From NCBI RefSeq assembly GCF_008364555.1, contig NZ_VTUC01000006.1, forward strand, positions 372,001 to 436,000: a DNA stretch of 64,000 bases, given 5' to 3'. Position numbers and translations under genes: made by a program. How positions within the stretch are numbered: the first letter of the stretch is position 1; every line of letters starts with the position of its first letter. Origin of the DNA: Enterobacter vonholyi (GTDB lineage Bacteria; Pseudomonadota; Gammaproteobacteria; Enterobacterales; Enterobacteriaceae). Shown here piece by piece: positions 26,667 to 34,994 of this stretch. The notes below the pieces were generated by a model. The model searched no databases. It was not told the DNA's origin and worked only from the letters and a program-made list of their open reading frames with translations.

Positions 26667-27677
26667 TCAGTGATAGCCTTCAGTATCCGAAACCTTGCCC
26701 CGGAAAACGTAGTAGCTCCAGGCGGTGTATACCAGGATCACCGGAATAATCAGTAACGTCCCAACCAGCATAAACAGCTGGCTGGCAGGCGGAGCTGCGG
26801 CCTCCCACAGGGTGATGCGCGGCGGGATAATGTTCGGCCAGAGGCTGATACCCAGCCCGCTGAACCCGAGGAAGATCAGCCCCAGCGTCAGCAGGAAAGG
26901 GCGCGCGTGGCTGTCCGGATTGCGGGTCAGGCGCCAGATCAGCACGCTGAAAATGCCGACCAGCAGCGGAACCGGCAGGAACCAGAAGAAGTTGGGCAGG
27001 CTAAACCAGCGGTCGGCGACGTACTGCCAGCCGAGCGGGGTCCAGACGCTGACCACCGCGATAACCACCATCAGCGCCAGCAGCACGTGGCGGGTCAGTT
27101 CGCGCATGCGTTGTTGCAGCGCGCCTTCGCTTTTCATAATGAGCCAGGTGGTGCCCAGCAGCGTGTAGGCGACGACCAGACCGATGCCGCAGAAGAGGTT
27201 AAAGGGCGTGAACCAGTCCAGCGCCGAGCCGACAAAACGTCGGCCCTCCACGTCAAAGCCGTTGATCACGGCGCCCACCACCACGCCCTGGCTGAAGGTA
27301 GCGAGCAGGGAGCCGCCGGCGAAGGAGTAGTCCCAGAATTTGCGGTGTGAGGGGGTGGCTTTGAAGCGGAACTCAAAGGCGACGCCGCGAAAGATGAGGC
27401 CGATCAGCATTGCGGTGAGCGGGATCGTCAGCGCATCAATAATGACCGCATAGGCCAGCGGAAACGCGCCGAAAAGCCCCGCGCCGCCGAGGACAAGCCA
27501 GGTCTCGTTGCCGTCCCAGACGGGCGCCACGCTGTTGACCATCACATCGCGCTCTTTCGCATCGCCCACGAAGTTAAACAGCAGGCCAATCCCCAGGTCG
27601 AAGCCGTCCATAATGATATACATCAGCGTGGCAAACACGATGATGGCAAACCAAATCACCGAGATATCGACGCCCAT
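26667..27677 (-). CDS. bd-type quinol oxidase subunit II (CydB/CioB-like)
   Basis: 336 residues, about eight or nine membrane helices, starting [22 protein letters not shown] and containing GFDLGIGLL and NGNETWLV-like WDGNETWLVLGG, hallmarks of CydB. It pairs with subunit I, whose TGA overlaps this ATG by one base (TGATG). No cydX-like small subunit is found: only 8 bp separate it from the next gene. Confidence 0.93.
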   Translation of the reverse strand: MGVDISVIWFAIIVFATLMYIIMDGFDLGIGLLFNFVGDAKERDVMVNSVAPVWDGNETWLVLGGAGLFGAFPLAYAVIIDALTIPLTAMLIGLIFRGVAFEFRFKATPSHRKFWDYSFAGGSLLATFSQGVVVGAVINGFDVEGRRFVGSALDWFTPFNLFCGIGLVVAYTLLGTTWLIMKSEGALQQRMRELTRHVLLALMVVIAVVSVWTPLGWQYVADRWFSLPNFFWFLPVPLLVGIFSVLIWRLTRNPDSHARPFLLTLGLIFLGFSGLGISLWPNIIPPRITLWEAAAPPASQLFMLVGTLLIIPVILVYTAWSYYVFRGKVSDTEGYH

Positions 27678-29080
27678 CAGATTCTCTCCTCTTCCGGAAC
27701 AGACTCCGCTGCAGACAGCGGACGGGCTGGCGTGCCCGAGGTGTTTGACGTCAGCGTATCGACGGGCTGAGGACCTTTCTTAATCAGCCGGATAAGATAA
27801 ACATAGCCCACGCCAAATACGGATGAGTAGACGACGAAGAACGCAAGCAGGCTGATGCTCATCTGCAGGGTGCTGTGCAGCGATACCGCGTCGATGGTGC
27901 GCAGGTAGCCATAGACGACCCACGGCTGACGGCCCACTTCGGTGGTCACCCAGCCGGCGAGCAGCGCCAGCAGCCCGGAAGGCCCCATGCAGAGGGCAAA
28001 CCAGTGGAACGGACGCGAGTGGTAAAGTCGATGACGATAGCGCAGCCAGAGGCTGACCAGACCGAGAGTAATCATCAGCAGCCCCATCCCGACCATCACG
28101 CGGAACGACCAGAAAACGATGGTCGAGTTTGGGCGATCCTCTTTTGGGAAGTCTTTCAGCGCGGGGACCTGTTTATCCAGACTGTGCGTCAGGATCAGGC
28201 TGCCGAGGGCAGGGATCTCCAGACCGTATTTGGTGCGCTCCTCCTCCATATCCGGCAGGCCAAACAGCAGCAGCGGGGTGGCCTCGCCGGGCGGATTTTC
28301 CCAGTGACCCTCAATGGCGGCAATTTTCGCCGGCTGATGCTCAAGCGTGTTCAGGCCGTGCATATCGCCCACCACCGCCTGAATGGGCGCGACCAGCAGC
28401 GCCATCCACATCGCCATCGAAAACATGGTGCGAACGGCTGGCGTATCGTTCCCGCGCAGCAGGTGCCAGGCGCCCGACGCGCCGACAAACAGCGCGCTGC
28501 TCAGGAACGCGGCGATAGCCATATGAATAAGACGGTAAGGGAAGGAGGGGTTAAAAACGATGGCCAGCCAGTCCTGCGGGATAACCTGCCCATTTTCGAT
28601 AGTGAAACCCTGCGGCGTATGCATCCAGCTGTTGGAGGCGAGGATCCAGAAGGTCGACATTAGCGTGCCGAGCGCCACCATGCAGGTCGAAAAGAAGTGC
28701 AGGCCCGGCCCGACCTTGTTCCAGCCGAACATCATAACGCCGAGGAATCCGGCCTCCAGGAAGAAGGCGGTTAACACCTCATAGGTCAGAAGCGGGCCGG
28801 TAATGCTGCCCGCGAACTGGGAGAACCCGCTCCAGTTGGTGCCAAACTGATACGCCATAACCAGCCCGGAAACGACGCCCATGCCGAAGTTAACGGCAAA
28901 TATCTTTAGCCAGAAGTGGTATAGCGATCGCCAGACGTCGTTTTTGGTGCGCAGCCACATGCCTTCCAGCACCACCAGATAGCTGGCGAGGCCGATGGTG
29001 ATCGCGGGAAAAAGGATATGGAACGAGACGGTAAAAGCGAACTGAATTCTGGCCAGATGAAATGCATCGAGTTCGAACAT
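27677..29080 (-). CDS. bd-type quinol oxidase subunit I, short Q-loop (CioA-like)
   Basis: 467 residues, clearly shorter than E. coli CydA (522). Heme-ligand and quinol-site landmarks are present: [14 protein letters not shown] near the N-terminus, [24 protein letters not shown]. After [15 protein letters not shown] the long insert of the E. coli Q-loop is missing and the chain goes straight to FWSFRVMVG. This short-Q-loop form is that of cyanide-insensitive oxidases (CioA). It would transfer electrons from quinol to oxygen and also lower local oxygen and peroxide stress. Co-transcribed with katN and yciEFG. Confidence 0.93.
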   Translation of the reverse strand: MFELDAFHLARIQFAFTVSFHILFPAITIGLASYLVVLEGMWLRTKNDVWRSLYHFWLKIFAVNFGMGVVSGLVMAYQFGTNWSGFSQFAGSITGPLLTYEVLTAFFLEAGFLGVMMFGWNKVGPGLHFFSTCMVALGTLMSTFWILASNSWMHTPQGFTIENGQVIPQDWLAIVFNPSFPYRLIHMAIAAFLSSALFVGASGAWHLLRGNDTPAVRTMFSMAMWMALLVAPIQAVVGDMHGLNTLEHQPAKIAAIEGHWENPPGEATPLLLFGLPDMEEERTKYGLEIPALGSLILTHSLDKQVPALKDFPKEDRPNSTIVFWSFRVMVGMGLLMITLGLVSLWLRYRHRLYHSRPFHWFALCMGPSGLLALLAGWVTTEVGRQPWVVYGYLRTIDAVSLHSTLQMSISLLAFFVVYSSVFGVGYVYLIRLIKKGPQPVDTLTSNTSGTPARPLSAAESVPEEERI

Positions 29081-29113
29081 GGTCCGTACCTCTGAGACGA
29101 TGGGGCACGCGAC

Positions 29114-29142
29114 TTGCCGGGCAGTTCAGGACTGCCCGGCAA
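29114..29142. repeat. Intercistronic 12-bp inverted repeat between katN and cioA
   Basis: TTGCCGGGCAGT, loop TCAGG, ACTGCCCGGCAA: a perfect 12-bp stem. Neither strand has a following T tract, so it looks like an mRNA stabiliser or processing site rather than a terminator. Confidence 0.65.
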
Positions 29143-29147
29143 ACCGA

Positions 29148-30026
29148 TTACGGTTTAGTCTTACCGGCACCCAGCTCGGCACCGGTCAGCGGGTCGGAAT
29201 GTGGATCGGACTTCGTGCGGGCAGACATCGCCTTAACCAGGGTTGCCTGCTCGGTTGTGAGCGTCACGCTGGCACTGCCATCGCCGCCGTCAACCGCAGG
29301 CTGGGGGGACTCAACGTAATCGAAATGTTTATCGCTGTTCCAGCTTCCGCGAACCTCTCCACCTTCAGACATATTGTAGTACTTGTTGGTGAATTCCTCG
29401 ATTGGCGGCAGTTTTCCCGGCGGGAAATTATTACGGATGGACTGCAGCGCCTTCTCAAAGGAGAGCTGATGCGCCGCCTCACGCGTCATCAGAAACGCCA
29501 GCGCGTCCTTAACGCCGGGATCGTCGGTCACGTTGATCAGCCGTTCATAGATGATTTTGGCTCTGGCTTCGGCCGCCACGTTTGAGCGTAGGTCCGCCGT
29601 CGGCTCGCCAATGGTGTCGACGTAGGCCGCCGTCCAGGGCACGCCTGCTGAGTTGGTGAGCGGCGTACCGCCGCCGTAGAGCAGGGAGGTGATGTGGCTG
29701 TCATTCCCGTTTTCGGTCATGGAGCGATAGAGCTCGGCCTCATTTTCCACCCCTTCCGCCAGCGCGCCCTTGGCACCTTTATTCAGCATACCGACCAGGG
29801 TGCCGATAATTTCGAGGTGGCTTAACTCCTCGGTTGCGATATCCATCAGCATATCCTTACGGCCCGGATCGTCATCGCTCAACCCTTGCGTAAAGTACCG
29901 GCAGGCGGCAGCCAGTTCACCCTGCGGCCCGCCAAATTGTTCCAGTAAAAGGTTGGCAAGGCCGGGATTCGGTTCGGCGACGCGAACCGTGTATTGCAGC
30001 TGTTTGACGTGTCGAAACATGCTCAC
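29148..30026 (-). CDS. katN: Non-heme manganese catalase KatN
   Basis: 292 residues. Four-helix ferritin-like di-manganese catalase: FGGPQGELAAACRYFTQGL, the metal-ligand helix EELSHLEIIGTLVG, later AEARAKIIYERL and TREAAHQLSFEKAL. It removes hydrogen peroxide without heme. The C-terminal tail is rich in acidic and Gly residues as in relatives. In Salmonella katN lies at the end of the sigma-S-dependent yciGFE-katN operon; the same order is kept here but the unit continues into an oxidase. Confidence 0.93.
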   Translation of the reverse strand: MSMFRHVKQLQYTVRVAEPNPGLANLLLEQFGGPQGELAAACRYFTQGLSDDDPGRKDMLMDIATEELSHLEIIGTLVGMLNKGAKGALAEGVENEAELYRSMTENGNDSHITSLLYGGGTPLTNSAGVPWTAAYVDTIGEPTADLRSNVAAEARAKIIYERLINVTDDPGVKDALAFLMTREAAHQLSFEKALQSIRNNFPPGKLPPIEEFTNKYYNMSEGGEVRGSWNSDKHFDYVESPQPAVDGGDGSASVTLTTEQATLVKAMSARTKSDPHSDPLTGAELGAGKTKP

Positions 30027-30037
30027 TCTCCTGTGGG

Positions 30038-30544
30038 TTATTTTTTCGCTTCGACACCCGACGCGTCTGAACGCAGCAGGAACTGTTCCGTCGTTTGCGG
30101 GATATGACGAATCAGCCAGTCGGCCATTTCGCGCTCTTCGGCGAGGATCGTCTCAATAGCGGGTATTGAAGCGGTATCGCCCGCTTTTTTCGCCGCCGCT
30201 AGCAGGGAGGTATAGCAGGCGATTTCAAACTGTTCGAAAACATAGCCGCTGATCGAGCCCTTCACGATTTCGTCGGAAGGGAACATGCCGCCGATGGATT
30301 GTCCCAGCGCCGCCATTTTGCTCATCGAGTCTTTTAAGACCGAACGAGAAATATCATTACGGTCGAGGATTTCCTCCAGCAATGTGATTTGCCGTTTTGT
30401 CTCATTAATATGTTGCTCAATTCTGGCGCGAACATCAGGATAATTATCGATACGGCTGGCCATGGATTCCAGCATTGATTCGGCTTGCTTTTCCATTGCA
30501 TGGGCATCGCGTAGCCAGTCATGGTAGTGTTCTACGTGATTCAT
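30038..30544 (-). CDS. yciE: Ferritin-like stress protein YciE
   Basis: 168 residues from the second of two consecutive ATGs, matching E. coli YciE in length and opening (MNHVEHYHDWLRDAHAMEKQ); this start has better spacing to GAGGA. All-helical, DUF892-type diiron fold, with helices such as HINETKRQITLLEEILD and FEQFEIACYTSLLAAA. Role in stationary-phase stress inferred from the operon. 11 bp upstream of katN. Confidence 0.92.
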   Translation of the reverse strand: MNHVEHYHDWLRDAHAMEKQAESMLESMASRIDNYPDVRARIEQHINETKRQITLLEEILDRNDISRSVLKDSMSKMAALGQSIGGMFPSDEIVKGSISGYVFEQFEIACYTSLLAAAKKAGDTASIPAIETILAEEREMADWLIRHIPQTTEQFLLRSDASGVEAKK

Positions 30545-30569
30545 CATTGTATCCTCATTAGGGGTTCGC

Positions 30570-30773
30570 TTATTTGTTCTCACTTTCAGCAGCCTGATCG
30601 GCACGTGCGGCACTATAGCCAGATAAATGGCCGACAATATTGGCATAAATACTGATGATAATGACCCATAGCACGCTGTTCTTCCACCATATTACGGAAG
30701 GGATAGCGAGAATGAACCATATTATTGCTGCCGCTAAATGGCACCGTTTAATTGTCCTGGGACTGATGCTCAT
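30570..30773 (-). CDS. Small two-helix membrane protein inside the yci operon
   Basis: 67 residues, unrecognised. HLAAAIIWFILAIPSVIWW and VLWVIIISIYANIVGHLSGY make two membrane helices, followed by a short charged tail (ADQAAESENK). It sits between yciF (24 bp) and yciE (25 bp) with AGGTTAA as ribosome site, so it is very probably translated with them. It does not occur between yciF and yciE of E. coli K-12, as far as I recall. Confidence 0.75.
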   Translation of the reverse strand: MSISPRTIKRCHLAAAIIWFILAIPSVIWWKNSVLWVIIISIYANIVGHLSGYSAARADQAAESENK

Positions 30774-30796
30774 TTTATTTAACCTATGTTATAGCG

Positions 30797-31291
30797 TCAT
30801 TTTTGCGCTTTTTGGTTAATATTGCCTACGGCCAGATCGGTGAGTTTCAGGTCGGTCTCTTTTTCTTCTTCCAGGGTTTCGGCAAGAAGCTTAACGGCTT
30901 TTTTATAGCCCAGTTGTTCTGCTAATGTGGCAAGGGTGCCGTAGCTGGCTATTTCATAATGCTCGACTTTTTGCGCAGCGGCAATTAAGGCAGCATCACG
31001 CACTTCATTTTTTTCGGTGCTTTCGATCACTTCGTTGGCTTCTTCAATTAAGCCTTCCATCGCCACGCACTTCATGCGTTTAATCTTAATTCCTTCTTCC
31101 TGTTCGACAATCTGGTCGATACGTTCGATCTGACCCTGCGTCTCCTCCAGGTGCGCGGTAAAGGCTGCGCTCAGCTTCTCGCTGGATGCGGCGCGGGCAA
31201 GCTTGCTAAGCGCGCGAGTCAGCTGTTTTTCCGCACTGTAGGTGTCCGAGAGAAGATGAATAAATATATCCTCAACACTTTTCATATTCAT
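30797..31291 (-). CDS. yciF: Ferritin-like stress protein YciF
   Basis: 164 residues, nearly identical in pattern to E. coli YciF (MNMKSVEDIFIHLLSDTYSA; KRMKCVAMEGLIEEANEVIE; AAQKVEHYEIASYGTLATLA). The family forms a dimeric diiron four-helix fold and is induced by stress and sigma-S. The second gene of the operon, 95 bp after yciG; that gap holds a hairpin. Confidence 0.95.
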   Translation of the reverse strand: MNMKSVEDIFIHLLSDTYSAEKQLTRALSKLARAASSEKLSAAFTAHLEETQGQIERIDQIVEQEEGIKIKRMKCVAMEGLIEEANEVIESTEKNEVRDAALIAAAQKVEHYEIASYGTLATLAEQLGYKKAVKLLAETLEEEKETDLKLTDLAVGNINQKAQK

Positions 31292-31325
31292 AATAATTAC
31301 GCTCCGGTAAAATAAAGAATGGGTA

Positions 31326-31347
31326 CTGCGAGCTTTTCAGCCCGCAG
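31326..31347 (-). terminator. Hairpin between yciG and yciF (possible attenuator)
   Basis: On the - strand CTGCGGGCT-GAAA-AGCTCGCAG, a 9-bp stem with one G-U pair, followed after a few bases by ATTCTTTATTTT. It could end part of the transcripts after the very highly expressed yciG. Confidence 0.45.
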
Positions 31348-31385
31348 CATGCTCTCTGGTTTTATTAAAATAGTACTAAATAAGA

Positions 31386-31571
31386 TCAGGAGTTATCAGA
31401 TTTACGGCCTCCGCCGTGACTGTTCTGTCCCCCTTTCTTACCCGCTTCAGATGCGCGTTGCGGATCGTTTTTAAAATTACCACCGCTATGCTGGCCACCT
31501 TTACGTCCAGCTTCTGATGCTTTTTCACGGTCTTCAGCGAAATTACCGGAACCACCACGATGCTCTGCCAT
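31386..31571 (-). CDS. yciG: KGG-repeat stress protein YciG
   Basis: 61 residues from the ATG of MAEHRGGSGNF, matching E. coli YciG (59-60 residues). Contains two conidiation-type KGG repeats, SEAGRKGGQHSGGNF and SEAGKKGGQNSHGG; highly hydrophilic and probably disordered. In Salmonella and E. coli it is sigma-S dependent and affects motility and stress survival. First gene of the long - strand operon. Confidence 0.93.
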   Translation of the reverse strand: MAEHRGGSGNFAEDREKASEAGRKGGQHSGGNFKNDPQRASEAGKKGGQNSHGGGRKSDNS

Positions 31572-31649
31572 ATTAAACCTCATAGTCATATATTGGTTAT
31601 GTCAGTACGATACGAAAATATTTCCGTATCACTCGTCGTTCGAGTAATA

Positions 31650-31677
31650 ACTCTAGTCGCTGTGCGGCATCCGTCAA
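31650..31677 (-). promoter_or_regulatory. Promoter of the yciG-led operon, sigma-S-like
   Basis: On the - strand TTGACG, 16 bp, CTAGAGT (-10 TAGAGT preceded by the C favoured by sigma-S). The predicted start lies about 70 bp ahead of yciG and would give a leader carrying a small ACTCG/CGAGT hairpin. Confidence 0.5.
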
Positions 31678-32101
31678 ATGCATTTGGCTATTTGCGGTTG
31701 CGTTATTTTTAAATATTTGTAAATTTGCGCTTCGCTTGAGCTGGAAATATGGATAGACAGGAAGGACTTGTAAACAACTGTTCAGATTATTCCTAACTTT
31801 GAGCTAAAAATTTGAAAGCTGAGGATAAAAATAATGACGCGTTAAAATTGGTTAATTTGCCGTCAGAGGAAAATAAAAAAATACTCCTTTATAGCTAGAA
31901 AGCGAAACCCTAAATAATTATAAGGAAAATCCTGGATAAAAAGCGTCGGGCACGAAAGGGCGGTTTCGTTGAGGCTTGTTAAGAGGCCAGTCGCACACGG
32001 TTTGACCACTGTCGTCTTAAGATCACAAATCAGAAATCTTTCCCCCCGGAAGGAACGGGTTTCTCTACACTCCAGGTAATATTCACTGGAGGCATGACAT
32101 C
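31678..32101. other. AT-rich intergenic region between divergent stress operon and hglS
   Basis: With the promoter above it makes a 530-bp gene-free stretch. It is strongly A/T-rich in its middle, contains no open frame with a plausible ribosome site, no tRNA, no REP unit. It should hold the hglS promoter, and the only striking feature close to the gene is GGAGG 7 bp before its start. Confidence 0.5.
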
Positions 32102-33445
32102 ATGGCGAACACCATCACGGCTGATGACATTCGGGAACACTTTTCGCAGGCTATGTCGGCGATGTACCAGCAGGAAGTTCCGCAGTACGGCACCTTGCTT
32201 GAACTGGTAGCGGACGTAAACCTGGCGGTGCTGGAAAATAACCCACTATTACATGAACAACTGGCAAACGCCGATGAGCTTGCGCGCCTGAACGTGGAGC
32301 GTCACGGGGCAATTCGCGTTGGCAGTGCGCAAGAGCTTTCAACCCTGCGCCGTATGTTTGCCATTATGGGCATGTACCCGGTCAGCTATTACGATCTCTC
32401 CCAGGCGGGGGTGCCGGTTCACTCAACGGCGTTTCGCCCGATCGATGATGCGGCGCTGTGCCGTAATCCGTTCCGCATCTTTACTTCGCTGCTGCGCCTT
32501 GAGCTGATTGAAAACGTCGCGCTGCGCGAACGTGCGGCGGAAATCCTCTCTCACCGGAACATCTTCACCCCGCGCTGTCTGGCGCTTCTCGATCTGTATG
32601 AATCGGAAGGGCACTTTACTGACGAGCAGGCGCACGAGTTTGTGCAGGAAGCGCTGGAAACCTTCCGCTGGCACCGTCACGCGACGGTCGATCAGGAAAC
32701 CTATCTTGCGCTCCACAACGAGCACCGGCTGATTGCCGATGTGGTCTGCTTCCCCGGCTGCCACATTAACCACCTTACGCCGCGCACGCTGGATATTGAT
32801 CGGGTGCAGGAGCTGATGCCGAAGTACGGTATCGAGCCGAAAATTCTGATAGAAGGCCCGCCGCGTCGCGAGGTGCCCGTACTGCTGCGTCAAACCAGCT
32901 TCAAGGCGCTGGAAGAGCCGGTGCTGTTTGCCGGGGAACATAAGGGCACCCACACCGCGCGCTTCGGTGAGATTGAACAGCGCGGCGTGGCGCTGACCCC
33001 GAAAGGCCGGGAGCTGTACGATAGCCTGCTTGCCCAGGCCGGTACCGGTAAAGATAACCTGACCCATCAGCTGCATCTGCGGGAGATCTTTAGCGCCTTC
33101 CCGGACAGCGAACTGTTAATGCGCCGTCAGGAGCTGGCGTATTTCCGCTACCGTCTGACGCCTGCGGGTGAAGCGCATCGCCATGCGTTCCGGCCGGGAG
33201 ACGATCCGCAACCGCTGATCGAGCGCGGATGGGTGGTTGCCCAGCCGATCACCTACGAAGATTTCCTCCCGGTTAGCGCCGCGGGGATTTTCCAGTCCAA
33301 TCTCGGGAATGAAACCCAGGCCCGCAGCCACGGTAACGCCAGCCGCGATGCGTTTGAAGACGCGCTGGGCTGCCCGGTGTATGACGAGTTTACCCTCTAC
33401 CAGGAGGCTGAAACGCGCAGCAAACAGCGTTGCGGTTTGCTCTGA
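32102..33445 (+). CDS. hglS: 2-oxoadipate dioxygenase/decarboxylase HglS (YdcJ)
   Basis: 447 residues, orthologue of E. coli YdcJ. The DUF1338 family converts 2-oxoadipate to D-2-hydroxyglutarate with a single Fe(II), a step of lysine catabolism. Visible family segments: NVERHGAIRVGSAQEL (metal His68), FPGCHINHLTPRTLDID and HTARFGEIEQRGVALTPKGR (metal Glu). Cytoplasmic. In E. coli the gene stands beside ydcI and opgD; here a four-gene insertion separates it from opgD. No other lysine-degradation gene is in view. Confidence 0.93.
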   Translation: MANTITADDIREHFSQAMSAMYQQEVPQYGTLLELVADVNLAVLENNPLLHEQLANADELARLNVERHGAIRVGSAQELSTLRRMFAIMGMYPVSYYDLSQAGVPVHSTAFRPIDDAALCRNPFRIFTSLLRLELIENVALRERAAEILSHRNIFTPRCLALLDLYESEGHFTDEQAHEFVQEALETFRWHRHATVDQETYLALHNEHRLIADVVCFPGCHINHLTPRTLDIDRVQELMPKYGIEPKILIEGPPRREVPVLLRQTSFKALEEPVLFAGEHKGTHTARFGEIEQRGVALTPKGRELYDSLLAQAGTGKDNLTHQLHLREIFSAFPDSELLMRRQELAYFRYRLTPAGEAHRHAFRPGDDPQPLIERGWVVAQPITYEDFLPVSAAGIFQSNLGNETQARSHGNASRDAFEDALGCPVYDEFTLYQEAETRSKQRCGLL

Positions 33446-33488
33446 AATCGTTACTCTGCTGGGGTGTGATGGAAAAAATAAGGTCGTT

Positions 33489-34994
33489 ATGCAAAATCCT
33501 TCCGCCCCTGTGGCTGAAACGCGCCAGGGCGCACTCTCTGGTTTAACCGATGAAAATGTCCACGTCTGGTGCGGCATTCCCTACGCCGCACCGCCCGTGG
33601 GCGAGTGGCGCTGGCGCTCCCCGCGGCCGCCTGAACCGTGGGATGGCGTTCGCGAGGCCACCGCCTTTTCGGCCTCAAGCTGGCAAAGCAGCGAATATTG
33701 TCAGGAGCTGGGCGGGGGCGATCCCGGCCAGTTCTCAGAAGACTGTCTTTATCTGAACGTCTGGTCCCCCAAAGAGCGCGCCGGGGCGCTTCCGGTTATG
33801 GTATGGCTGCACGGTGGTGGCTTTACCATTGGCGCGGGGGGCTTGCCGCCCTATAACGGCAAAGCGCTGGCTACGCGCGGCGTTGTTGTCGTGACGATCA
33901 ACTACCGTCTCGGCCATCTCGGCTTTTTCGCCCATCCCGCGCTGGAGGGCGAGGAAGATCGCGTGGTGCATAATTTTGCACTGCTGGATCAGATCGCCGC
34001 GCTCGAATGGGTTAGGGACAATATCACCGCATTTGGTGGCGACCCCGCTAACGTGACCCTGCTTGGCGAATCCGCCGGTGCGCGCAGCGTGCTTTCTTTG
34101 CTGGCATCGCCCCTGGCGGCTGGCTTGTTCCACAAGGCGATTGTGCAAAGCGGGTACACCTTGCCGGACACGCCGCGCGAACAGGCGCTGCAAAAAGGGG
34201 AGGCGCTGGCCGCCCATTTTGGCCTGGAGAAGGCGACTGCTGAGCAGCTGCGCGCCATTCCGCCCGAGGCGTTCTGGCCGTTAACCGCGCCGCTGAACGT
34301 CGCCCCGGCGCCCATCGTCGGGGACTGCGTTCTGCCCGAAGCGATGCTGGACGTCTTTTTCGCTGCCCGCCAGCATCCCGTACCGGTGATGATTGGGTCG
34401 AACAGCGATGAGGCCAGCGTAATGGCGGTGTTTGGCATCGATCTCGCCGGGCAAATCCAGAAGCTCCGCCGGGAGCGGCGCTTCGGACTGGGGCTGATTA
34501 AGCTGCTCTATCCTGGCGTCAAAGGCGATGAAGAGCTGGGCAGGCAGGTGTGCCGCGACATGGCGTTCACCACGATGGGCTACGTCGTGATGCAGGCTCA
34601 GCAGCGCGTCGGCGGATTGTGCTGGCGTTACTGGTTTGACTATGTCGCGGAAGCGGAACATGCCACCTATATCAACGGTGCCTGGCACGGCAACGAGGTT
34701 CCCTATGTCTTTGATACGTTAGGTCAGGTGGAGCCTTCACGTCAGTACGTCAACGAACGGGATCTGCAGTTTGCTGCCCACGTGGCCGATTACTGGGTGA
34801 GCTTTGCGCGTGACGCTGGTCCTCGCGAGATCCTGCCAGGGCCGACGCACTGGCCCGCATGCCGAAAAGGGCGGGACGTTTTGTTACGCATTGGCGTGAA
34901 TAAAAATGCAGGTTTTCGGCTTGAAAACCGCTTTATGCGCGCCCGCATGAGCCTCTTCAAACGGGTGATGAAGCACCACGTCAGCCTCGATTAA
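33489..34994 (+). CDS. Carboxylesterase, para-nitrobenzyl esterase type
   Basis: 501 residues from the ATG of MQNPSAPVAETRQG, 43 bp after hglS, with AAGG as ribosome site. Alpha/beta hydrolase of the type-B carboxylesterase family: oxyanion-hole HGGGFTIGAG, SEDCLYLNVW, nucleophile Ser195 in LLGESAGA, acidic residue in SNSDEASV and catalytic His in AWHGNEVPYVF. No signal peptide, so cytoplasmic. Substrate unknown. Its 3' end overlaps a convergent LysR gene by 14 bp. Confidence 0.9.
   Translation: MQNPSAPVAETRQGALSGLTDENVHVWCGIPYAAPPVGEWRWRSPRPPEPWDGVREATAFSASSWQSSEYCQELGGGDPGQFSEDCLYLNVWSPKERAGALPVMVWLHGGGFTIGAGGLPPYNGKALATRGVVVVTINYRLGHLGFFAHPALEGEEDRVVHNFALLDQIAALEWVRDNITAFGGDPANVTLLGESAGARSVLSLLASPLAAGLFHKAIVQSGYTLPDTPREQALQKGEALAAHFGLEKATAEQLRAIPPEAFWPLTAPLNVAPAPIVGDCVLPEAMLDVFFAARQHPVPVMIGSNSDEASVMAVFGIDLAGQIQKLRRERRFGLGLIKLLYPGVKGDEELGRQVCRDMAFTTMGYVVMQAQQRVGGLCWRYWFDYVAEAEHATYINGAWHGNEVPYVFDTLGQVEPSRQYVNERDLQFAAHVADYWVSFARDAGPREILPGPTHWPACRKGRDVLLRIGVNKNAGFRLENRFMRARMSLFKRVMKHHVSLD

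Noticed and set aside
31590-32101. A small gene or ydcI-like LysR in the 31.6-32.1 kb gap
   Set aside because: No frame with a ribosome site and no helix-turn-helix pattern was found in either strand.
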